Shown piece after piece: positions 1 to 5,432 of a stretch of 9,252 nt of DNA. The notes under the pieces were generated by a model. That model saw only the letters and a list, made by a program, of their open reading frames with translations, was not told the DNA's origin and searched no databases. Position numbers and translations under genes: made by a program. The stretch lies in contig DATAAM010000097.1 in NCBI GenBank assembly GCA_036260075.1, positions 1-9,252 of the forward strand, given 5' to 3'. The stretch comes from DATAAM01 sp036260075 (GTDB lineage: Bacteria; Actinomycetota; Acidimicrobiia; Acidimicrobiales; JAHWLA01). Positions within the stretch are counted from its first letter, which is position 1, and each line of letters opens with the position of its first letter.

Positions 1-39
1 GGGCACGGTTTCCCGCGCTATGCACGGGAAACCGTGCCC
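1..39. terminator. Perfect 15-bp inverted repeat, possible terminator
   Basis: Bases 1-15 (GGGCACGGTTTCCCG) are exactly complementary to bases 25-39, leaving a 9-nt loop (CGCTATGCA). The hairpin lies 9 nt beyond the stop codon of the minus-strand glycosylase gene, where a terminator for that gene would be expected. A U-tract for minus-strand transcription would fall outside the window, so it cannot be checked. On the plus strand the stem is followed by AAAA, not T's, so it is not a classical plus-strand terminator. A dispersed palindromic repeat or a U-less actinobacterial hairpin terminator are alternatives. Confidence 0.45.
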
Positions 40-48
40 AAAACGGGG

Positions 49-921
49 TCAGAGGCGGGCGATGTGCTGGAGGGGGAGGCGGGGGCCGTAGCGGGGGGCG
101 TGGGGGCCGGCCGCTTCGAGCAGCCGCTGCACGCGGCCGCGGTGGCCGGCGTAGGGGGCCAGCAGCTCGAGCATGCGGGCGTCGTCGCCCCGGGGCTCGC
201 CCGCCAGCGCCCACGACACCAGGTTGGGCAGGTGGTAGTCGCCCACGCTCACGGCGTCGGCGTCGCCGAGGGCCAGGCGGCGGACCTCGGCGGCCGTCCA
301 CGGCCCGATGCCGGGCACCCGCTGGAGCCGGTCGGGTGCCGCTTCCAACCGGTCGGCCACCGCGCAGGCCCGGCGCACGGTGTCGGCCCGCTTGCGCTCC
401 ACGCCCCAGCGGTGGAACGTCCACGACGGCGTGCCCGCCACCCGCTCCGGCACCGGCGGCAGCCGCAGCGGCACTGGCCCGGGGGCGGGCTCTCCCAGCG
501 CCCGCACCAGCGCGGCGTAGGAGCGGCGGGCCTGCTTCCCGATCACCTTCTGCTCGAGGACGGTGGGCACGAGCACCTCCACCACCCGTCCACTCCGGCA
601 CAGGCGCAGCCCTGGGAACCGGTGGACGGCGTCGGCCACGGCCGGGTGACGGGGCTCGAACCCGGCGGGCTCGTCGTGCTCGCCCACGAGCGCAGGGGCC
701 GTCTCCAGCGCCCAGCCCGCACCCGGCCCCCAGGCCTCGGCGTGCACCACGTCGTCACGCAGCGACAGGTGCAGCGTCGCCGGTCCGTCGGGCGTGCGGG
801 AGGCACGCCACACGCCGTCGGCGGCCAGGCGCATGGTGGGGTCGCCGCGCCCCCGGCACAGGGGCGCCAGCGTGAGCCGCAGGTTCAGGGGCGAGCGAGG
901 GCGGAAGAGGCGGGTGGGCAT
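49..921 (-). CDS. DNA-3-methyladenine glycosylase, AlkA/HhH-GPD type
   Basis: Predicted base-excision repair enzyme that removes alkylated bases such as 3-methyladenine from DNA. It has 290 aa. The helix-hairpin-helix is visible as VPGIGPWTA (residues 202-210), followed by the HhH-GPD aspartate in VSVGDYHLPN. D228 lies where the catalytic Asp of AlkA sits. The N-terminal ~100 residues (GDPTM near 26-30, the DGPATL stretch, AWGPGAGWAL near 63-72) match my recollection of the standard actinobacterial AlkA-like family. The start at 921 is preferred because a TACGAT -10 box lies 9 nt upstream and the gap to the divergent tyrS start is only 30 bp. There is no Shine-Dalgarno sequence. Met30 is a possible but less likely alternative start. 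A hairpin follows the stop. Confidence 0.9.
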   Translation of the reverse strand: MPTRLFRPRSPLNLRLTLAPLCRGRGDPTMRLAADGVWRASRTPDGPATLHLSLRDDVVHAEAWGPGAGWALETAPALVGEHDEPAGFEPRHPAVADAVHRFPGLRLCRSGRVVEVLVPTVLEQKVIGKQARRSYAALVRALGEPAPGPVPLRLPPVPERVAGTPSWTFHRWGVERKRADTVRRACAVADRLEAAPDRLQRVPGIGPWTAAEVRRLALGDADAVSVGDYHLPNLVSWALAGEPRGDDARMLELLAPYAGHRGRVQRLLEAAGPHAPRYGPRLPLQHIARL

Positions 922-951
922 CCCGTCCGGATCGTAGAGTGCTCGTTCCGT
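922..951. promoter_or_regulatory. Bidirectional overlapping promoter, alkA-like/tyrS
   Basis: The 30-bp gap holds ATCGTAGAGT (931-940). Read rightward, TAGAGT (935-940) is a -10 candidate ending 11 nt before the tyrS ATG. Read leftward, TACGAT (936 to 931) ends 9 nt before the glycosylase ATG. The two hexamers share the TA at 935-936. The predicted transcripts have leaders of only a few bases. No -35 consensus is evident, and any -35 would lie inside the opposing coding region. Two polymerases could not occupy the site together (inference). Confidence 0.6.
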
Positions 952-2205
952 ATGGCCGGGCTCTTCGAGGAACTCCAGTGGCGGGGGCTGGTCCACCAGG
1001 TCACCGACCCCGAGCTGCCCAAGCTGCTCGACCACGACTCGCTGGCGGGCTACATCGGTTTCGACCCCACGGCCGACAGCCTGCACGTGGGCAACCTGCT
1101 CCAGCTGTGCAACCTGCGGCGCTTCCAGGAGGCGGGCCACCGGCCCATCGCCTTGGCAGGCGGCGGCACGGGGATGATCGGCGACCCCAGCGGCAAGTCC
1201 GAAGAGCGCAGCCTCCTCACGCCCGAGCGTCTGGAGGCGAACCTGGCGGCCATCCGGGGCCAGCTCGCCCGCTTTCTCGACTTCGACCGCGGCGCGCTCC
1301 TCGTCGACAACGGCGAGTGGCTGTGGTCGGTGGGCCTGCTCGAGTTCCTCCGCGACGTCGGCAAGCACTTCACCGTCAACCAGATGGTGGCCAAGGAGTC
1401 GGTGCGGGCCCGGCTGGAGGAGCGCGAGCACGGCATCTCCTACACCGAGTTCAGCTACATGCTCCTCCAGGCCTACGACTTCCTCCACCTCTTCGACGCC
1501 CACGGCTGCCGGCTCCAGATGGGGGCGTCCGACCAATGGGGCAACATCACGATGGGCGTGGACCTCATCCGCAGGCTGCGGGGAGAGACGGCCTACGGGC
1601 TGACGACGCCGCTGGTGGTCAAGGCCGACGGCACCAAGTTCGGCAAGACGGAATCGGGCACGGTGTGGCTCGACGCCGCCAAGACGAGCCCGTACGCCTT
1701 CCACCAGTTCTTCGTGCGCTCCGAGGACGCCGTGGTGGGCCGGTACCTGCGCTACTTCACCTGGCTCTCGCACGAGGAGATCGAGGCGCTCGACCTCGCC
1801 ACCGCCGAGCGGCCCGAGCGGCGGGAGGCGCAGCGGGCGCTGGCCCGCGAGGTCACCGCGCTGGTGCACGGGGCGGACGAGGCGGCGAAGGCCGAACGGG
1901 CGGCCGCCGTGCTGTTCACCGAGGAGATCGCCTCCCTCGACGAGCGCACGCTCCTCGACGTGCTGGCCGAGATCCCCTCGTCGTCGGTGCCCACGGGCAC
2001 TGCACTGGTCGACGCACTGGTCGCCACCGGCCTGGTGGGGTCGAAGGGCGAGGCCCGGCGGGCGCTCCAGCAGAAGGGCGTCTACGTCAACAACCGGCAG
2101 CAGGGCGACGACCGGCCGCTGGGCCGCGACGACACGCTGCACGGGCGGTTCGTGGTGCTGCGACGGGGCAAGCGCGAGCAGGCGCTGGTGGAGCTCACGG
2201 GGTGA
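952..2205 (+). CDS. tyrS: Tyrosyl-tRNA synthetase
   Basis: Cytoplasmic class I aminoacyl-tRNA synthetase that charges tRNA-Tyr with tyrosine. It has 417 aa, a normal bacterial length. The HIGH motif is HVGN (45-48) and the KMSKS-equivalent loop is KFGKTE (229-234). Residues expected to bind tyrosine are present as Y34, D78, Y169, Q173, D176 and Q195, inside YIGFD, GDPSGK, YTEFSYM and QMGASDQWGN; from memory the numbering coincides with the Bacillus stearothermophilus enzyme. A C-terminal S4-type RNA-binding domain covers about 350-417. The reading frame is open back to position 34, but that extension is antisense to the glycosylase gene, and homology begins at the ATG at 952 (MAGLFEEL). No Shine-Dalgarno sequence precedes it, so initiation is probably leaderless or nearly so. 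The 3' end overlaps the convergent L,D-transpeptidase gene by 11 bp. Confidence 0.97.
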   Translation: MAGLFEELQWRGLVHQVTDPELPKLLDHDSLAGYIGFDPTADSLHVGNLLQLCNLRRFQEAGHRPIALAGGGTGMIGDPSGKSEERSLLTPERLEANLAAIRGQLARFLDFDRGALLVDNGEWLWSVGLLEFLRDVGKHFTVNQMVAKESVRARLEEREHGISYTEFSYMLLQAYDFLHLFDAHGCRLQMGASDQWGNITMGVDLIRRLRGETAYGLTTPLVVKADGTKFGKTESGTVWLDAAKTSPYAFHQFFVRSEDAVVGRYLRYFTWLSHEEIEALDLATAERPERREAQRALAREVTALVHGADEAAKAERAAAVLFTEEIASLDERTLLDVLAEIPSSSVPTGTALVDALVATGLVGSKGEARRALQQKGVYVNNRQQGDDRPLGRDDTLHGRFVVLRRGKREQALVELTG

Positions 2206-2728
2206 CGACCACCGCGGTGCCCACCGGGGCCCAGCCCCACAGGTAGGCGGCGTCGGCCAGGCTCTGGCGGACGCAGCCGCTGCTGCGGAAGCTGCCCAGC
2301 TCGGCCTCCGACTGGATGGGCCGCCCGCTCGCCGTGACCGGGATCGAGTGGAAGCCCACCGACCACCGCGGCCCGCGGGCGAAGCGGACCATGTACTCCA
2401 TCCGCAACGAGCCGTTGCGCGTGTGCCGCGACGTCGAGAACACGCGGTAGGTGCCCGGACGCGGGTACGTGCGGCGGCCCGACACCGCGTAGTTGCGGTC
2501 GACTCGGCCGCCGTCGACCAGCCACACGCGCTGCTGCGAGATCGAGTACACGACGCGCCGGCCGCTTCCCGACTCGGCAGGGACCGGCGGGCCGGGCGGC
2601 GTGGTGCGCCACTCCCCGTCGAAGCCCGACGGCGCCGACGACGGCTGACGAGTGCGATGGGCCTCTGCCGTGGCCGTGGGGAACAGGAGGAGGAACACGA
2701 CCGCGAGCGCCGTCCGCCGAAGAGCCAT
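2195..2728 (-). CDS. Small secreted L,D-transpeptidase (YkuD domain)
   Basis: Predicted exported enzyme that forms 3-3 cross-links in peptidoglycan or attaches proteins to it through a catalytic cysteine. It has 177 aa. An N-terminal signal peptide (about 1-23, hydrophobic LAVVFLLLF, likely cleavage after AEA) is followed by a short linker rich in Pro and Ser. A single YkuD domain runs from about residue 57 (GRRVVYSISQQRVWLVD). The active-site signature is complete: H127 in GFHSIP and S150-G-C152-V-R154 in SSGCVRQS. There is no peptidoglycan-binding or Ig-like domain, so it is a minimal member. It lies 10 nt downstream of the HIT gene on the same strand, yet carries its own -10 candidate TAGCCT 7 nt before the ATG, which overlaps the HIT stop codon. 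It converges on and overlaps tyrS by 11 bp with no terminator between them. Confidence 0.93.
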   Translation of the reverse strand: MALRRTALAVVFLLLFPTATAEAHRTRQPSSAPSGFDGEWRTTPPGPPVPAESGSGRRVVYSISQQRVWLVDGGRVDRNYAVSGRRTYPRPGTYRVFSTSRHTRNGSLRMEYMVRFARGPRWSVGFHSIPVTASGRPIQSEAELGSFRSSGCVRQSLADAAYLWGWAPVGTAVVVTP

Positions 2729-2735
2729 GAGTTTC

Positions 2736-2741
2736 AGGCTA
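2736..2741 (-). promoter_or_regulatory. -10 box built on HIT stop codon
   Basis: On the minus strand TAGCCT (2741 to 2736) begins with the TAG stop codon of the HIT gene (2741-2739) and ends 7 nt before the L,D-transpeptidase ATG (2728). This spacing predicts transcription starting at or within a base or two of the ATG, giving a leaderless mRNA. No Shine-Dalgarno sequence is seen in the 7-nt spacer (GAAACTC). Confidence 0.55.
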
Positions 2742-3161
2742 CCGACCGAGCGCTGCCCGGATGCGCGCCGCCACGGTGGCGGCCTCGTCTTCGGAGGCGT
2801 ACCTCTGCCGCGGCCAGAAGAAGCCGCGCAGGCCGTCGCCCCTGGTGCGCGGCACCACGTGCACGTGCAGGTGGGGAACGCTCTGGCTCACCACGTTGTT
2901 CACGCCGTTGAAGACGCCCTGGCTGCCGGTTGCCTCCTGCACAGCCCGGTTGAGCCGCTGCACGGTGGCGAAGAACGGCTCCAGCAGTGACGCGGGCAGG
3001 TCGGGCAGCGTCTCGTGGTGCTCCCGGGGGACCGCGAGCACATGTCCGGGGAACAGCGGCACGGCGTCGAGGAACGCCACCGCGTGCGGCTCGTCGAGCA
3101 CCACGTGGGCGTCGGTGGCGCCCGCCACGATCGAGCAGAACACGCACGTCGAAGTGCCCAT
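2739..3161 (-). CDS. HIT-family nucleotide hydrolase
   Basis: Histidine-triad protein of the Hint/Fhit superfamily, expected to hydrolyse or transfer nucleotidyl groups on small phosphoramidate or dinucleoside polyphosphate substrates in the cytoplasm. It has 140 aa, typical for the family. The HxHxHxx motif is HLHVHVVPR, with H97, H99 and H101. An N-terminal CVFC (C6, C9) resembles the zinc-binding CxxC of many bacterial HIT proteins. FPGHVLAVPREHHETLPDL and NGVNNVVSQSVPHLHVH follow the usual Hint layout. The start at 3161 follows a TACGCT -10 candidate by 6 nt. An in-frame extension upstream exists but would run through the divergent DUF3151 gene and lacks HIT homology. Specific substrate unknown. 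Confidence 0.93.
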   Translation of the reverse strand: MGTSTCVFCSIVAGATDAHVVLDEPHAVAFLDAVPLFPGHVLAVPREHHETLPDLPASLLEPFFATVQRLNRAVQEATGSQGVFNGVNNVVSQSVPHLHVHVVPRTRGDGLRGFFWPRQRYASEDEAATVAARIRAALGR

Positions 3162-3193
3162 CCTGCGAGCGTACGGTGCGTACGCTGGGCTCC
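3162..3193. promoter_or_regulatory. Palindromic divergent promoter, HIT/DUF3151
   Basis: The 32-bp gap contains AGCGTAC (3168-3174), a 5-bp spacer GGTGC, then its exact inverse GTACGCT (3180-3186). Each arm holds the same -10 candidate, TACGCT: 3181-3186 on the plus strand, ending 7 nt before the DUF3151 ATG, and 3173-3168 on the minus strand, ending 6 nt before the HIT ATG. Both spacings fit leaderless transcripts. The two-fold symmetry would also suit a dimeric regulator (inference). No -35 consensus is evident. Confidence 0.65.
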
Positions 3194-3628
3194 ATGGCCG
3201 ACGCCCCCGTCCACCTCTCCGGTGGCCTGCCCGAGACGGTGCTGCCGCCCCCGCCGCCCGAGGCGGCCGAGCGCCTGGCCGCCGCCCTGGCCGAGCCCCC
3301 CGAGCGCAGGCGCGACGCGGTGTCGGCCGTGGTCGCCACCTTCCCCCGCTACCTCGACGCCTGGGCCTGTCTGGGCGAGCTGGGCCGCGACGACGTCGAG
3401 GCCTACGCCGCCTTCCGGGTCGGCTACCACCGCGGCCTCGACGCTCTGCGGGCCGCCGGGTGGCGGGGCTCGGGCTACGTCCGCTGGGCGCACGAGGCCA
3501 ACCGCGGGTTCCTGCGAGCGCTCGACGGCCTGCGACAGGCGGCCGGCGCCATCGGCGAGGCCGACGAGGAGGAGCGCTGCGCGCAGTTCCTGCGCCAGCT
3601 CGACCCCGACTGGGAGAGGCGCGGCTAG
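3194..3628 (+). CDS. DUF3151 family protein
   Basis: Conserved actinobacterial protein of unknown function, 144 aa. The match rests on remembered family features: YLDAWACLGELG (53-64), YAAFRVGYHRGLDALRAAGW (71-90), WAHEANRGFLRAL (98-110) and the C-terminal IGEADEEERCAQFLRQLDP (120-138). The helical, Ala- and Arg-rich composition with repeated DAW/GYHRGL-type helices looks TPR-like. There is no signal peptide or membrane segment, so it is probably cytoplasmic. The N-terminus (about 12-35) is Pro- and Ala-rich and poorly conserved. A TACGCT box 7 nt before the ATG supports this start. The damaged putA gene begins 3 nt after its stop and was presumably co-transcribed with it. No biochemical role can be inferred. 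Confidence 0.9.
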   Translation: MADAPVHLSGGLPETVLPPPPPEAAERLAAALAEPPERRRDAVSAVVATFPRYLDAWACLGELGRDDVEAYAAFRVGYHRGLDALRAAGWRGSGYVRWAHEANRGFLRALDGLRQAAGAIGEADEEERCAQFLRQLDPDWERRG

Positions 3629-3631
3629 CAG

Positions 3632-4235
3632 GTGGCCTCTCCGCCCGACGCCGACGTCGCCGCACTGGCGAGGCGCATCGCGGAGCTGGGAAAGGGCGAG
3701 CAGGCGAGGGCCTTCAAGCTGTCGTGGTGGAGCGACCGGATGCTCGGGTGGGCCATGTCGCACCCGTCGTTCAAGACCCAGCTCTTCCGCTTCGTCGACG
3801 TGTTCCCCGCCACCAGTGGCGACGAAGACGTGCTCCGGCACATCGACGAGTACTTCCAAGGGAGCGTCGACCTGGCCGAGCACGTGCCCTTCGGCGACCA
3901 CCTCTCGGCTGGTTCGTGGGCCCCACGATCGTGGCCGACGTGGCCACCGACGCCCCGCTCGCCCGCGAGGAGACACCGAGTACGCGCTCACCGCCGGGCT
4001 TTTCTCGCGCTCGCCCGTCCACATCCGGCGCGCAGCCGACGAGCTGCGGGCGGGCAACGTCTACGTGAACCGGGCCATCACCGGGGCCGTGGTGGGGCGC
4101 CAGCCGTTCGGTGACTACGGCATGTCGGGAGTGGGCTCGAAGGCAGGCGGCCCCGACTACCTGTTGCAGTTCCTCGACCCGCGGGTCGTCACCGAGAACA
4201 CGATGAGGCAGGGGTTCGCGCCGCTCGACGGCTAG
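3632..4235 (+). pseudogene. putA: Remnant of bifunctional proline dehydrogenase/P5C dehydrogenase
   Basis: The intact enzyme oxidises proline to glutamate in two steps (PRODH then P5C dehydrogenase) and normally has about 1,000 residues in its fused form. Only about 200 codons remain here, in three frames. Fragment 1 (about 3632-3906, GTG start) is the PRODH N-terminus: GEQARAFKLSWWSDRMLGWA, FKTQLFRFVDVFPATSGD, LAEHVPFGDHLS. Fragment 2 (about 3907-3971) is the aldehyde dehydrogenase piece GWFVGPTIVADVATDAPLA. Fragment 3 (3972-4235) is the ALDH C-terminus: DTEYALTAGLFSRSP, NVYVNRAITGAVVGRQPFG, SKAGGPDYLLQFLDPRVVTE. The PRODH barrel and the ALDH catalytic Cys/Glu region are missing. Each junction changes the frame, so no functional protein is expected. 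The fragments have no internal stops, suggesting a recent lesion or an assembly error. A GGGAGAGG stretch lies 12 nt before the GTG. Confidence 0.88.
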
Positions 4236-4238
4236 CGT
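4233..4238 (+). promoter_or_regulatory. -10 box built on putA-remnant stop codon
   Basis: TAGCGT starts with the TAG that ends the putA remnant (4233-4235) and finishes 8 nt before the lipoprotein ATG at 4247. The spacer GCCCGACC contains no Shine-Dalgarno sequence. The spacing predicts a leaderless or nearly leaderless mRNA. The arrangement mirrors the HIT/L,D-transpeptidase junction. Confidence 0.55.
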
Positions 4239-4246
4239 GCCCGACC

Positions 4247-4870
4247 ATGCGCAGACGACGTGTCCCCATCCTCCTGGTCGCGGTGGCGTTCCTGGTTGGA
4301 GCCTGCGGCGACGGAGACGACAGCACGGCGATCACCGAGGCCACGCTCCAGGGGTATCTCCTCACGCAGGACGACGTGCCCACCGGCTTCACGCAGCAGG
4401 AGGTCGAGGAGGAGGAAGACGACGAGGAGGCGGCCGACGACACCGGTTCCGGTTGCCTCGAGGGCGACGACGACACCGTTCCCAGCACGGCGGACGCGTC
4501 GGCCGAGTTCGCCACCGCCGACGGCACCAACCAGATCTCGCACGAGGTGGAGGCCTACGAGCCGGGCAAGGCCGAGGAGGCCATGGCCGAGGCGCGGCGG
4601 ATGCTCGAGAAGTGCAAGACATTCTCCGAGCCTGTCGAGGGCACCACGATGACCGGCTCGCTCGGCTCCACCGAGTTCGCCTCGTTCGGCGACGACACCG
4701 CGGCCTTCACGCTCCAGGCGAGCATCCAGGGCATCAGCGTGAACGGCATGTTCGTGGTGGTGCGCAAGGGCGACGTCATCAGCGGCGTGGGGACAGTGGT
4801 GACAAACGCGCCGATCGACCGCGGCGCCTTGGAGGGGCTCGTCCGCAAGGCGGTCGAGAAGCTCCCCTAG
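4247..4870 (+). CDS. Acidic secreted lipoprotein, unknown function
   Basis: Protein of 207 aa exported and anchored to the outer face of the membrane. A short basic N-terminus (MRRRR) and a hydrophobic stretch lead to the lipobox LVGAC, with C20 the predicted lipidated residue. LLTQDDVPTGF (38-48) is followed by a strongly acidic tract (about 53-66, mostly Glu and Asp). Two further cysteines, C70 and C123, could form a disulfide. The order of parts (a LL..DDVP-like opening, paired Cys, an EAYEPGKAEEAM helix, then beta strands such as GMFVVVRKGDVISGVG) faintly recalls the extracellular sensor domain of mycobacterial PknH and related lipoproteins, but I cannot confirm this. A TAGCGT box 8 nt upstream supports the start. 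The gene converges on the gamma-carbonic-anhydrase gene with 6 bp between stops. Confidence 0.85.
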   Translation: MRRRRVPILLVAVAFLVGACGDGDDSTAITEATLQGYLLTQDDVPTGFTQQEVEEEEDDEEAADDTGSGCLEGDDDTVPSTADASAEFATADGTNQISHEVEAYEPGKAEEAMAEARRMLEKCKTFSEPVEGTTMTGSLGSTEFASFGDDTAAFTLQASIQGISVNGMFVVVRKGDVISGVGTVVTNAPIDRGALEGLVRKAVEKLP

Positions 4871-4876
4871 GTCGAC

Positions 4877-5407
4877 TCAGCCCTCCACCGGTGTGATGCC
4901 GCGCAGGTGGCGCTGGGCCAGCTCGGCGTACGCAGGCGGGTTCATGCGCACCCACATCTCGGCAGGCGACCCCTCCACCGGCCGCTTCACCTCGGCGGGA
5001 GCCCCCGCCACCAGGAAGCCCTCCGGCACGAACTGCCCGGCGGGCACCAGCGAGTGCGCGGCCACCAGCGCCCGGGCGCCTACGCGCGCTCCGTCGAGGA
5101 CGGTGGAGCCGTTGGCCACCAGGCACTCCTCGCCCAGCATGGCCCCGTGCACGACACAGAGGTGGGCGACGGTGGCCCCCGGTCCGATCTCGGTGGTGTG
5201 GCCGGGTGGGCCGTGGACCACCGAGCCGTCCTGCACGTTGGCGCCGGTGCGCACGATCACCGGCGCGTAGTCGGCCCGGAGCACGGCGCCGTACCAGATC
5301 GACGCCCCCGCCTCGATCTCCACGTCGCCGATCAGCGTGGCCGTGGGCGCCACGAAGGCGTCGGGGTGCACCCGGGGCGACTTGCCCTCGAAGGAGAAGA
5401 GCGGCAT
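4877..5407 (-). CDS. Gamma-carbonic-anhydrase-like hexapeptide-repeat protein
   Basis: Left-handed beta-helix protein of the gamma class carbonic anhydrase/YrdA/PaaY group, cytoplasmic and expected to be trimeric with a metal site at the subunit interface. It has 176 aa, as usual for the family. The hexapeptide pattern runs from about residue 17 to 130: IGDVEIEAGASIWYGAVLRA, NVQDGSVVH, EIGPGATVAH, VLDGARVGARALVAAHSLVP. The three likely zinc histidines are H65, H82 and H87. FLVAGAPAEVKRPV then leads to a C-terminal helix. Members may be true carbonic anhydrases or acyl-CoA-related relatives, and sequence alone does not decide. Start: the ATG at 5407 follows a TACTGT box by 7 nt. An in-frame ATG at 5435 would lie upstream of that -10 box, so it is less likely. 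Confidence 0.92.
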   Translation of the reverse strand: MPLFSFEGKSPRVHPDAFVAPTATLIGDVEIEAGASIWYGAVLRADYAPVIVRTGANVQDGSVVHGPPGHTTEIGPGATVAHLCVVHGAMLGEECLVANGSTVLDGARVGARALVAAHSLVPAGQFVPEGFLVAGAPAEVKRPVEGSPAEMWVRMNPPAYAELAQRHLRGITPVEG

Positions 5408-5432
5408 GGAGCGGACAGTACTCTTCCGTGTC
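5408..5432. promoter_or_regulatory. Bidirectional overlapping promoter, gamma-CA/metalloprotease
   Basis: ACAGTACTCT (5415-5424) carries TACTCT on the plus strand (5419-5424), ending 8 nt before the metalloprotease ATG, and TACTGT on the minus strand (5420 to 5415), ending 7 nt before the gamma-CA ATG. The two share the TA at 5419-5420. The gap is only 25 bp and both predicted transcripts are leaderless. Each gap edge is a CATG, so in-frame mirror ATGs exist at 5406 (+) and 5435 (-). The promoter position between them favours the inner pair of starts listed here. Confidence 0.65.

Noticed and set aside
34..951. N-terminal extension of tyrS
   Set aside because: The extension is antisense to the glycosylase gene, has biased composition, and TyrRS homology begins at the ATG at 952.
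49..2142. Minus-strand open frame extending the glycosylase across tyrS
   Set aside because: The part upstream of 921 is the antisense shadow of tyrS. Glycosylase similarity begins near the ATG at 921.
3632..4235. Programmed frameshifting in the putA region
   Set aside because: Hundreds of residues, including both catalytic cores, are missing, so frameshifting could not restore a working enzyme. Deletion or misassembly explains it better.
4233..4870. Defence or toxin-antitoxin system around the small genes
   Set aside because: The genes are recognisable housekeeping or envelope families. No toxin, nuclease-antitoxin pair or mobile-element signature is visible.
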